Assembly (NCBI GenBank): GCA_005799495.1
Contig: SYGP01000022.1
Span: 1-42,810 of the forward strand
Origin: Planctomycetia bacterium
Lineage (GTDB): Bacteria; Planctomycetota; Phycisphaerae; Phycisphaerales; SM1A02
DNA: 42,810 nucleotides
Direction of reading: 5' to 3'
This document shows, one piece after another, positions 17,146-25,204 of the stretch. The notes beneath the pieces were generated by a model that saw only the letters and a list, made by a program, of their open reading frames with translations, was not told the DNA's origin and did no database searches. Position 1 is the first letter of the stretch. Every line of letters starts with the position of its first letter. The translations under genes and the position numbers were made by a program.

Positions 17146-18024
17146 ATGCGTCTATCGATCCGCTGTACCGCTCTTGCTGCAGGGATTGCACTGGCCGCGT
17201 CGACGGCTCTGTGGAGCGGCTGTTCAGAACCAGTAGCGCAAAAAAAGGCTGAAAATCAGGGGGAAGAAAGACCACTCGCAGCCGCGGAGCAGTCCCCGAA
17301 CGCCCCCGATCGACCGCCTCCTTTTGCGGATGCGGAGGCGGCGGCATCCATCAGCCATCCCAACATTCCAATCGCCGCGCAACTGGTGGCGTCGGGGAGT
17401 TTCCTCGATGCGGAGATCGTCTTGAACGCGATCTTGCGGGAGCGACCAGAGTCCGCGCAGGCGAAGTTCCTGCTCGGCGTCGTGTACCTCAAGACCCAGC
17501 GCGCGGCGCGAGCACTGCCACTGCTCGAGGCGAGTCTCGCATCGGGGCAGTCGTTCACTGGGCGCAGTCACATCGAGCACTTCATCGGATGGGCGAACTA
17601 CCAGGTCAGCGAACTCGATGCTGCCAAGCGCGCGTTTCAGTCCCATGTCGCTGCCGTTCCCACGGCAGATGATTCCTACTACGGTCTCGCAGTGATCGCG
17701 CTCGACGAAGACAGGACTGCTGACGCGCAGCAAGCGCTCGAACGCGCGCTCGAACTCGTGGGCACTTCTCCGCGGCGCGCGCGCGACCGTGCCAAGATTC
17801 TCGCGCGGCTCGGCGACATCGAGTTTCGTGCCGATCGGATCGAGCCTGCTGTCGCGCTCTTCGAGGAGTCGTTGGATCTCTACGCGGATCATGTGGAAGT
17901 GTGGGGCAAGATGGCGCGGGCACTCGATCGGCTCGGGCGCGTGGAGGCTGCCGATGCGGCGCGAGCGCAGCAAGCCGCGGCGCAAGCGCGGTTCGATGCG
18001 CACGCGCGAGGAGAGGGCGAGTGA
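17146..18024 (+). CDS. TPR lipoprotein
   Basis: 292 residues. Lipoprotein signal peptide with LWSGC (lipid-attached cysteine about residue 26), then a low-complexity Ala/Glu/Pro linker and about five tetratricopeptide-like repeats from residue 60 onward (for example AAQLVASGSFLDAEIVLNAI and AQQALERALELVG). It is exported and probably a scaffold. Its TGA shares a base with the ATG of the CRTAC1-like gene (TGATG), so the two proteins are translationally coupled and probably work together. This TPR-plus-propeller pairing repeats, as two genes, the TPR-FG-GAP fusion at 4337-7864. Confidence 0.82.
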   Translation: MRLSIRCTALAAGIALAASTALWSGCSEPVAQKKAENQGEERPLAAAEQSPNAPDRPPPFADAEAAASISHPNIPIAAQLVASGSFLDAEIVLNAILRERPESAQAKFLLGVVYLKTQRAARALPLLEASLASGQSFTGRSHIEHFIGWANYQVSELDAAKRAFQSHVAAVPTADDSYYGLAVIALDEDRTADAQQALERALELVGTSPRRARDRAKILARLGDIEFRADRIEPAVALFEESLDLYADHVEVWGKMARALDRLGRVEAADAARAQQAAAQARFDAHARGEGE

Positions 18025-19727
18025 TGCGCTGTCGCCCCGTCGTGTCGATTGCACTTCGCGCGGGGGTTCTTGCCAATGTTGCAACGGCAGCGCTCGCAGC
18101 GCCGCAGCAGCCGACGCCACAGCCTGCGGTGCCGAGCGCGATCCACATGGACGATGTCACCGCGCGCAGCGGGATCGACTTCGTGACCTGTTCGGGTGCT
18201 GACCCCAGCACGCAGATTCTGGAGGTGAAGGGCGGTGGGGTTGCACTCATCGACTTCGACGGCGACGGCGACTGGGATCTCTTTTTCCCCAACGGTGCGA
18301 CGCTCGGTTCTCCCACGATCGGACCGGGTGCGCGGCTCTACGAGAACCTCGGCGACATGCGGTGGCGCGATGTGACTCCACAGTCCGGCATCGACCACCG
18401 TGCGTGGAGTTTCGGTGCCGCCGTGGGTGACTACGACGGCGATGGCCGCGACGACATCTTCATCACTTGCTTCGGGCAGAACCGACTCTGGCGCAACCTC
18501 GGAGATGGGCGGTTCACCGATGCCACGCTGTCGGCGGGGCTGGGTGGCGAGACGGGATGGAGCACCTCGGCCGCGTTTGCGGACCTCGATGGCGATGGCG
18601 ATCTCGATCTCTATGTGACGCGATATGTGGAGTACGACCCCAAGCGGCCGGTGCAACCCGCGAACTTGCGCGGGCTGCAAGTCATCAATGGCCCCCGCGG
18701 CATTCCTCCGCTTTCGGATCTGCTGTTGGAGAACCTCGGCAATGGCACGTTCGCAGACCGCAGCGAATCAAGCGGCATTCGCGCGCCTGGCGCGAGCTAT
18801 GGATTGAACGCAGCCGTCCTTGATCTCACGGGTGATGGGCGCGCGGACATCTTCGTTGCAAACGACTCGCGACCCAACTTCCTGCTGCGGAACCTTGGCA
18901 ACATGCGCTTCGAGGACATCGGCACCCGCGTCGGCGTGGCAACCAACATCGAGGGGCTTGAGCAGGCGAGCATGGGGATTGCCGTCGGCGATGTCAATGG
19001 CGACGCACGCGCGGATCTTCTCACCACCAACTTCAGTGACGACACGAACACGCTGATGGTCAGCCGCGCGGATGGCTTCTTCGACGATGCGACTGCGCGC
19101 TTTGGCGTGGGTGCGCCATCGCGCACACTCTGCGGATGGGCGGCCGCGTTCGCCGACCTGGACCATGACGCCGATGAGGATCTCTTCATCGTCAATGGTC
19201 ATGTTTATCCGCAGGCGACGAAGGCGGCGCTCAACAGCGAGTATGCGCAGCCGCTGCTGGTGATGGAGCGGGATGGGGCACGATTCCGCGTGCTCGCGCC
19301 GAACCAGGCCTGGCTGCAAGCGCCCTTTCGAGACCGAAGCGCAGTGCTGGCGGATCTCGACCGCGACGGCGATCTCGATGCGGTGGTCGTTGGGCTGAAT
19401 CAGCCCGTCCGCGTCCTGCGAAACACGCACGACACGAAGGACGATTGGGTAGTCATTGCGCTGAACGATCCCGCCTCGCGCGGCAATCGCAGCGGCGTGG
19501 GAGCACGGATCGAACTGCAGGAGGGAGCGAATCGACAGGTGCGCTGGATCGTGGGCGGCGGCCCGTTTCAGTCGAATGCCGCGCCGGAAGCGCACTTTGG
19601 ACTCGGCCCCATGGTGGCCGGTGCAGCGCCGCCGCAGGTGCGCGTGACATGGCCCGATGGTCGCATCTCGCAGCAGGCGGTGCAGCGCGGAACCCGCACG
19701 GTGGCGCCGCCGTCAGAGGAGCGGTGA
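18024..19727 (+). CDS. CRTAC1-like FG-GAP and ASPIC/UnbV protein, copy B
   Basis: 567 residues. A cleavable signal peptide (residues 1 to about 26, ALAAP) is followed by about seven FG-GAP blades with motifs DFDGDGDWD, DYDGDGRDD, DLDGDGDLD, DLTGDGRAD, DVNGDARAD, DLDHDADED and DLDRDGDLD, then an ASPIC/UnbV domain (GVGARIELQEG to VRVTWPDGRISQQAV). Same architecture as the protein at 10763-12661 but with a true signal peptide instead of an anchor. Predicted periplasmic or extracellular. Activity of the family is unknown. The last 15 bases overlap the 3' end of the convergent cardiolipin synthase-like gene. Confidence 0.85.
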   Translation: MRCRPVVSIALRAGVLANVATAALAAPQQPTPQPAVPSAIHMDDVTARSGIDFVTCSGADPSTQILEVKGGGVALIDFDGDGDWDLFFPNGATLGSPTIGPGARLYENLGDMRWRDVTPQSGIDHRAWSFGAAVGDYDGDGRDDIFITCFGQNRLWRNLGDGRFTDATLSAGLGGETGWSTSAAFADLDGDGDLDLYVTRYVEYDPKRPVQPANLRGLQVINGPRGIPPLSDLLLENLGNGTFADRSESSGIRAPGASYGLNAAVLDLTGDGRADIFVANDSRPNFLLRNLGNMRFEDIGTRVGVATNIEGLEQASMGIAVGDVNGDARADLLTTNFSDDTNTLMVSRADGFFDDATARFGVGAPSRTLCGWAAAFADLDHDADEDLFIVNGHVYPQATKAALNSEYAQPLLVMERDGARFRVLAPNQAWLQAPFRDRSAVLADLDRDGDLDAVVVGLNQPVRVLRNTHDTKDDWVVIALNDPASRGNRSGVGARIELQEGANRQVRWIVGGGPFQSNAAPEAHFGLGPMVAGAAPPQVRVTWPDGRISQQAVQRGTRTVAPPSEER

Positions 19728-21221
19728 CAGCAGCGCAGCGGCGTTGTTGGCGAGCTGCTGGCGAAGCGTCGGCATCCACTGTGCATTCACGACCTCCGCG
19801 CTGCGTTCGATGTAGCCCTGCTGCAGGCTCCGCACTTGCGCCGCGAAACGCTGGTCGTACACGATGGCACTTGCCTCGAAGTTGATCTCAAAACTCCGCC
19901 GGTCGAGATTGCTCGATGTGATCACCGCGAAACTGCCGTCCACCGTGATCGTCTTGGCATGCAGCAGGCCCGCGGTGAATTCGTGGATGCGAATGCCCGC
20001 GTCCAGCATCGCGCGGTAGCGCGCGTGGCTTGCCCACGCCACCAGCTTGCTGTTGTTGCGCCGCGGGACGACCAGATGCGTCGCCACGCCGCGCCGTGCA
20101 GCGACGCAGAGCGAGCCGAACATTTCGGGGTCGGGCACGAAATAGGGGGTCGTCATCACGATCTCGCGGCGAGCCACCTGCAGCGTGGCGATCAGCAGCG
20201 ATCGGACCGCGTCGTTGTCGAAGTTCGGTCCCGATGCCATCACCTGCACGGGAACGCCCCGCTCCTGCACGGGCGGCGGCACCTCCAGCATCGATGCAAG
20301 GCTCTCGCCCGTGTCGAGCAGCCAATCCTCCGCAAAGATCAGCTGCAACTCACGCGTGGCGGGGCCGTGCATGCGCATCATGCAATCGACCCACGGTGCA
20401 AACCGCGGCTGCACCGCAAACTCGGGCGCCGCGATGTTCATCGATCCGATCCATCCGATCGAACCGTCGACGATGAGCAGCTTGCGATGGTTGCGGATGT
20501 CGATGCGGTGGGCGAGCGCGCGCAGCACCGCAGTCGGCAGCGCCGCGACAACCTGTACGCCGCCCGCCCGCAACCGTCGACAGGAGTCGCTCGCGAGAAA
20601 ACCGCTCGATCCATGTGCATCCGCAAGCACGCGGCATCGCACGCCACGCTGCGCCGCAGCCAGCAGTGCCGTCTCGAACGCGGATCCGACGCGATCATCG
20701 AGCCAGATGTAGGTGGTCAGATGAACCGTCGACTGCGCGCGGTCCACATCGGCGAGCATCGACTGAACCGTCGTGTCGGGGTGCCCGACGATCTCCACGG
20801 CGTTGCCGTTCAGCACGGGCGATCGGCTGACGAGGCGGGCGAGGCGTTCCACTTGCGCCTCGCTCGCGCCAAGCGAAAACTGCTGCGCGCGTGGATCATC
20901 ATGTCGGTGAAACTCGGCGCGGTCCATTTCGGCGAGCACCTGTGCGTGAATCCGCCGTCGCCTGCTCCCGAGGCGCGACTCGCCCAGCACCAGATAGACC
21001 AGAATCCCGATGAACGGGAACGCGACGACCACCAGCAACCACGCCATGGCCACCGAGGGGCGCGATCCCTTTCGCACGATCACCACGCACGCGAAGATCG
21101 CCCGCAATGTGATGTCGATGGCGACGATCGCGACGGCCCACCGACCCTCGGCAAACCAATCCGTGATCGATGATGACTGGGCGGTCAGCGCTCCCCCGAG
21201 CATGGTCGCTTCGCTGCTCAC
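19713..21221 (-). CDS. cls: Cardiolipin synthase-like phospholipase D family protein
   Basis: 502 residues. Two N-terminal membrane helices (about 27-49 and 56-79) match the anchor of bacterial cardiolipin synthases, followed by two phospholipase D motifs: HRKLLIVDG (H245, K247, D252) and HAKTITVDG (H421, K423, D428), each with the following GS(M/S)N. The family makes cardiolipin from two phosphatidylglycerols, or from phosphatidylglycerol plus phosphatidylethanolamine, at the inner membrane. GTG at 21221 overlaps the greA stop (GTGA), so it is probably translated with greA; an in-frame ATG at 21203 is the alternative. Its 3' end overlaps the convergent CRTAC1-like gene by 15 bases. Confidence 0.87.
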   Translation of the reverse strand: MSSEATMLGGALTAQSSSITDWFAEGRWAVAIVAIDITLRAIFACVVIVRKGSRPSVAMAWLLVVVAFPFIGILVYLVLGESRLGSRRRRIHAQVLAEMDRAEFHRHDDPRAQQFSLGASEAQVERLARLVSRSPVLNGNAVEIVGHPDTTVQSMLADVDRAQSTVHLTTYIWLDDRVGSAFETALLAAAQRGVRCRVLADAHGSSGFLASDSCRRLRAGGVQVVAALPTAVLRALAHRIDIRNHRKLLIVDGSIGWIGSMNIAAPEFAVQPRFAPWVDCMMRMHGPATRELQLIFAEDWLLDTGESLASMLEVPPPVQERGVPVQVMASGPNFDNDAVRSLLIATLQVARREIVMTTPYFVPDPEMFGSLCVAARRGVATHLVVPRRNNSKLVAWASHARYRAMLDAGIRIHEFTAGLLHAKTITVDGSFAVITSSNLDRRSFEINFEASAIVYDQRFAAQVRSLQQGYIERSAEVVNAQWMPTLRQQLANNAAALLSPLL

Positions 21222-21682
21222 AGCACGATGGCAACGATGGTCAGGCGGCGTTCACCCTTGGGCAGGTCCACGCGAACGGTTTCGCCCACGCGAGCCTTCA
21301 TCAGCGCCGTGCCCATCGGGCTCGTGGTTGTGACTTCGCGGTACTCGACCATCGTTTCGCTCATGGTGCTCACGATCTTGTAGGTCTCGACCTTGCCGCT
21401 CGCCTCATCGCGCAGTTGCACGATCGCACCGAGGAACACCATGTCGGCGGGCATCTCGCCTTCCTGCACCACTTGGCACGCGGCGATGCGCGCCTCGAGT
21501 TCACGGATGCGCAGGTTGTTCATCGACTTGTCCTCGCGCGCGGCGTGGTAGTCGGAGTTCTCGCGGAGGTCGCCATGCCCCCGCGCCTCGGCGATGCGTT
21601 CGGTCAGAGCCTTGTCGAGCGCCCGGTAGTCGGCGAGTTGCCGCTCAAGCTTGTCCTTGTCTGCTTTGGTGACGAACTCCAT
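21218..21682 (-). CDS. greA: Transcription elongation factor GreA
   Basis: 154 residues, the usual GreA length. The N-terminal coiled coil carries the acidic tip GDLRENSDYHAARED, which reaches into the RNA polymerase secondary channel and stimulates cleavage of backtracked RNA; the C-terminal FKBP-like domain has TSPMGTALM before VGETVRVDLPKGERR. It follows the small membrane protein after 12 bases and overlaps cls by four. A TAGTGT hexamer nine bases upstream may give it its own promoter. Confidence 0.93.
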   Translation of the reverse strand: MEFVTKADKDKLERQLADYRALDKALTERIAEARGHGDLRENSDYHAAREDKSMNNLRIRELEARIAACQVVQEGEMPADMVFLGAIVQLRDEASGKVETYKIVSTMSETMVEYREVTTTSPMGTALMKARVGETVRVDLPKGERRLTIVAIVL

Positions 21683-21691
21683 CGATGCGGC

Positions 21692-21697
21692 ACACTA
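21692..21697 (-). promoter_or_regulatory. Possible -10 element (TAGTGT) for greA
   Basis: Minus-strand TAGTGT, nine bases before the greA ATG, overlapping the stop codon of the upstream membrane protein gene. It may be chance, since the genes are otherwise arranged as one operon. Confidence 0.3.
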
Positions 21698-22390
21698 TCC
21701 CACTCGGCGCGCTCCCGCAACAGTCTGCGCCCCGTCCGTCATGCGCGCAAGCAGCGAGGCGAGCAGCAGCCCAACGACCGCCGTAACGACCGACGCGATC
21801 CACAGGACGAGTGTGGCGTTCCATTCGTCGACCGTCGGGATGGTGGTGGGCGATCGCATGCGATCGAGCAGCGCAGGAACGCCGCCCGGCAGCGCGGGGG
21901 AGGTGGCGAGTGGGGCCATGCCGATCGCCGCGAGCGGAAGCTGCAGTCCCGCGGCCACGAGTACGCAACCCGCCATGGCGGCGGCGCGAAGCCAGCCCGA
22001 CGACACGGCGGTTCCGAGTGCCACCAGCCCCGTCACCGACGCCACGCCCGCCAGGACATGCAGGTCGATCAGCAGCGTGCGCTGCACGGGCCAGGGCGTT
22101 CCCAGTCGCAGCGGCCAGAGCGGCAGTTGGATCAGGAATGCCAGCGTGACTGCATCGAGCAGCGCCTGCGCCGAAGGGGCGCGGGTTGCCGGTGCGCTCA
22201 GCCGCAGCAGGGGCCAGCCGATCCACAGCGCCATCGTGCAGAGCACCAGCGTCTGCGAAATGCCGGGCGTCAGGGTGGACGGTGCAAGGTGAAGCGGAAC
22301 GGTCGGTGCGAAGGATGCGGCGAAGGCAACAGCGAACCAACCGCCGACCAGCACCACAAGTCCGCGCGGCAGTTCAGCGGCTGCCGACAT
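21695..22390 (-). CDS. Polytopic membrane protein of unknown function
   Basis: 231 residues, mostly hydrophobic, with about six predicted membrane helices (first near residues 10-28, last near 192-215). No family motif was recognised. The ATG at 22390 lies inside the end of the FtsQ-like gene (17-base overlap), so it belongs to the mur-ddl-ftsQ run and may serve the cell envelope. Function cannot be assigned. Confidence 0.65.
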   Translation of the reverse strand: MSAAAELPRGLVVLVGGWFAVAFAASFAPTVPLHLAPSTLTPGISQTLVLCTMALWIGWPLLRLSAPATRAPSAQALLDAVTLAFLIQLPLWPLRLGTPWPVQRTLLIDLHVLAGVASVTGLVALGTAVSSGWLRAAAMAGCVLVAAGLQLPLAAIGMAPLATSPALPGGVPALLDRMRSPTTIPTVDEWNATLVLWIASVVTAVVGLLLASLLARMTDGAQTVAGARRVG

Positions 22391-23183
22391 AATCGACGGA
22401 CAAATCGATCGAGTTCGGTCCGGCTCCGTCGATGCGACCGTACTGTGAAACCAGCATGTCGAGGTAACGCAACTTCTGCGCGGACGGCACTTCCGCCGCC
22501 GATTCCGTGCCGGGCATGCGCCCCCAGATGATGCGTGACTGCTTCGTGGTCAGCAGCGCCACATTGCCCGAGGACGCGAAGTCGCCGACATCGACGGCTT
22601 CGACCTGCCCGCGCCAACGCTGCACGCCGATCAGCTTTGCCATCTCGACGCCCGCGATCACATCCGCTCCGCTCCAGGCTGAACCTGCGGACACGGGCGG
22701 AGCCGCCGCCACGCCGAGGATGCGCGTCAGTCGCGGTCCCATCCCGACTGGGTAACTGCGCGGCATGCGGCGGCAGGATGTGTCGAGCAAATGCTCCGCG
22801 TTCGAATGGACCACGAGCGCTGCGGGCTCCGCAAAGACCGCGTCCACTTCGATGCCGCTGAACCCATTGCGACTGACTTGGCGGACTTCGTCGAACCAGC
22901 CAGATCTCTCGAGCGCCTCCTTCGCGCGCAGCAGTCCCTCGCGACCGCTTGCCGTCGGCCCAGCCTCGCGCGCGGTCATCTCCTGCAGCGGCGCCAAGTC
23001 CTGCGGCATCATCCAAGCGGGGGGATCCACGAACGCCACTTCAATGCGCTCGCCCGGTGCTGCCACCGCGTGCCGGCGCAGTTCAGGCACCCACCAGCCG
23101 AGCGATGCGGCGGCAAGCGCGCCGACCACGATCGCTGCGCTGCCGAAGGTGATCGCCGTTCTCGTTCCGTCACTCAGCGCCAT
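22374..23183 (-). CDS. ftsQ: FtsQ/DivIB-like cell division protein
   Basis: 269 residues from ATG 23183. One membrane helix near residues 10-30, then a POTRA-like region with SGWFDEVRQVSRNGFSGIEV, which resembles the PWV-x-x-x-V-x-R pattern of FtsQ, and a C-terminal part ending in KLRYLDMLVSQYG and SIDLSVDY, which resembles the KL...IDLRY end of FtsQ. Position directly after ddl in murC-murB-ddl order is the classical place of ftsQ in the division and cell-wall cluster. Sequence similarity is weak, so context carries much of this call. FtsQ joins the divisome in the membrane; no ftsA or ftsZ follows here. Start overlaps the ddl 3' end by 14 bases. Confidence 0.6.
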   Translation of the reverse strand: MALSDGTRTAITFGSAAIVVGALAAASLGWWVPELRRHAVAAPGERIEVAFVDPPAWMMPQDLAPLQEMTAREAGPTASGREGLLRAKEALERSGWFDEVRQVSRNGFSGIEVDAVFAEPAALVVHSNAEHLLDTSCRRMPRSYPVGMGPRLTRILGVAAAPPVSAGSAWSGADVIAGVEMAKLIGVQRWRGQVEAVDVGDFASSGNVALLTTKQSRIIWGRMPGTESAAEVPSAQKLRYLDMLVSQYGRIDGAGPNSIDLSVDYVGSR

Positions 23184-24183
23184 CGGGAGTCTCCGTTGCC
23201 ACCGACCCGCCCGCGTCCGACGAAGCACCCTCGGTGCCGTTCGCGGCGGATGCAGCGCGCCCCGAACGACCTGTTCGGCGCCCCGAACGGAGGCGAACGA
23301 CTGCGCGCTCGACCAGCCTCTTGCACATCTCGGGGAATGCGATTCCGGCGTGCGCTGCCGCCTTCGGTACGAGCGAGTGATCGGTCATGCCCGGCATCGA
23401 GTTGATCTCGAGGAACCACGCTCCATCGGCGTCGACCATGAAGTCCGCCCGCGCCACATCGCGGCAGCCGAGCCGTTCGTAGATCGTGCGCGACGCATGC
23501 ACGATCTCGGCGCGTACTGCATCGGGGAGTTCGGGGTCGAGCCGGTACTGCGTGTCGTCGCGCTCGTACTTCGCGGCGTAGTCGTAGAACGCTTGCGTGG
23601 TTTCGATCTCGATCAGCGGCAGCACATCGCGTTCGAAGATGCCCGCAGTGATCTCACGCCCTTGAATGAGGCGCTCCACCAACGCGGGCTGACCCGCTGC
23701 ATCGAAACGCGCTCGGGCGGCGTTCAACTGTGCATCGTCGAAGCAGCGGTGCACCTCGAGGCTCGATCCATCCGCCACCGGCTTCACCACGAGCGGCAGG
23801 GGAAGATCGCAGGGATCGCCCGCGTGCAGGATGCGTGCGGGAGGCGTGCGAATGCCCGCGGCACGCGCGAAGAGCTTCGTGGTTGCCTTGTTCATCGCGG
23901 CACGCGACGCGCGCGGACGACTTCCCACATAGGGTCGACCATCCGTCTCGAGCAGTTCCTGCAGTCCGCCGCCCTCGCCCCACGGACCGTGCAGCACGGG
24001 AAAAATCGCGTCACCCGGCATCGCGCGGATCTCCTCGAGCGTCGGTCGGTCGATCACGTGCTCGTGCACCTCGAAGCCACCCGCTTCGCGCAGCGCCGCC
24101 GCGACGCGCTGTCCGGACTGGATGCTCACCTCGCGCTCGCCATCCGGACCGCCCATCAACACCAGCACCTGCATGTCAGTCAT
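23170..24183 (-). CDS. ddl: D-alanine--D-alanine ligase
   Basis: 337 residues. ATP-grasp ligase that joins two D-alanines for peptidoglycan. Visible motifs: MGGPDGEREVSIQSG at the N-terminus, FPVLHGPWGEGGGLQ (GEGG instead of the common GEDG), LVVKPVADGSSLEV in the ATP-grasp fold, and FLEINSMPGMTDHSLVP with the metal-binding Glu and Asn. The C-terminal 40 residues are an extra Arg/Ala/Ser-rich tail. It starts three bases after the murB stop. Length and motifs are normal for Ddl. Confidence 0.93.
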   Translation of the reverse strand: MTDMQVLVLMGGPDGEREVSIQSGQRVAAALREAGGFEVHEHVIDRPTLEEIRAMPGDAIFPVLHGPWGEGGGLQELLETDGRPYVGSRPRASRAAMNKATTKLFARAAGIRTPPARILHAGDPCDLPLPLVVKPVADGSSLEVHRCFDDAQLNAARARFDAAGQPALVERLIQGREITAGIFERDVLPLIEIETTQAFYDYAAKYERDDTQYRLDPELPDAVRAEIVHASRTIYERLGCRDVARADFMVDADGAWFLEINSMPGMTDHSLVPKAAAHAGIAFPEMCKRLVERAVVRLRSGRRTGRSGRAASAANGTEGASSDAGGSVATETPDGAE

Positions 24184-24186
24184 GGA

Positions 24187-25200
24187 TCACCCGCACTCCT
24201 CAGGGAAAGAAGGAACTTGCTGTCTCGACCACACGACCACTTCGCGCTCGAGACGCCAGCCCGAGTGGGCCAGAACCCGCTGTTGTACCTGACGCGACAG
24301 TTCGAGCACATCGCGCGCCCGACCACCCTTCTCGGTGGCGAGGAAGTTGCCGTGGCATTCACTCACGAATGCGCTGCCCACGCGCAGCCCCTTCAGCCCC
24401 GCTTGGTCGATCAACTTGCCCGCACTTTCGCGCTGTCCCGTCACAGGATTGGTCGGGTTGCGGAACATGCATCCCGCCGATTTCGCCCCCATCGGCTGCG
24501 TCCGCTTCTTGTATTCGAAGATCTCATGCACCTCTGCCTCGATCTTCTTCGGATCATCGTGCGGCAAGCGAAGGTGCGCGGCAACCACGATGCAGCCCGT
24601 GGGGAGTTCGCAGTGCCGATAGCCCAACCGCAGATCCGCGGCATCGATGGAACGCAACTCGCCGCCGTGCATCACCACATCGATGCGCTGCAGGCTCTGC
24701 GCAATGTCGCCGAACGCGCCGCCTGCGTTCATGCGAACGGCGCCGCCCATCGTCGCGGGAATGCCCGCCATCTGCGCGAGCCCGCGGCGCCCGAGGCGCT
24801 TCGAATCCTGGACGAGACGGAAGAGATCCGCGCCCGCGCCGATGCAAACCGTTTCGGTGGAGTGATCGCCCTGCGCTCCGCGGTCGGTTGCATCCCAATC
24901 CGCGCGCTCGAACGCAGCCGCGCTGAGATCGACGACCACGCCATCCACGCCCTCTTCGAGGACCAGCAGGTTCGCGCCCTGACCGAGCACCCGCAGCGGC
25001 ACGCTCGCGTGCGCGCAGCGGCGGGAGATTTCGCAGAGCGCCGCGATGGAGCGTGGAACCACGAGCACATCCGCGCATCCGCCTGCGGCAAACCATGTTG
25101 CCTCACCGATTGGATCGTTGCAGCGAATCTCCGCATCGATCCCGCTCCAGAGAGTGGCATCGGGTCGTGCGAGGGCGGGTGTGACGGCGGCGGGCGTCAT
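24187..25200 (-). CDS. murB: UDP-N-acetylenolpyruvoylglucosamine reductase MurB
   Basis: 337 residues from ATG 25200, four bases after the murC stop. FAD-binding elements are VLGQGANLLV (71-80) and GIPATMGGAVRMNAGG (146-161). The pattern KSAGCMFRNP followed by AGKLIDQAGLKG and SECHGNFL is that of type II MurB. The residue that donates the proton to substrate carbon 2, Ser in most MurB, is Cys244 here. It reduces enolpyruvyl-UDP-GlcNAc to UDP-MurNAc with NADPH in the cytoplasm. Longer in-frame starts would run into murC and lack support. Confidence 0.93.
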   Translation of the reverse strand: MTPAAVTPALARPDATLWSGIDAEIRCNDPIGEATWFAAGGCADVLVVPRSIAALCEISRRCAHASVPLRVLGQGANLLVLEEGVDGVVVDLSAAAFERADWDATDRGAQGDHSTETVCIGAGADLFRLVQDSKRLGRRGLAQMAGIPATMGGAVRMNAGGAFGDIAQSLQRIDVVMHGGELRSIDAADLRLGYRHCELPTGCIVVAAHLRLPHDDPKKIEAEVHEIFEYKKRTQPMGAKSAGCMFRNPTNPVTGQRESAGKLIDQAGLKGLRVGSAFVSECHGNFLATEKGGRARDVLELSRQVQQRVLAHSGWRLEREVVVWSRQQVPSFPEECG

Positions 25201-25204
25201 CGCA

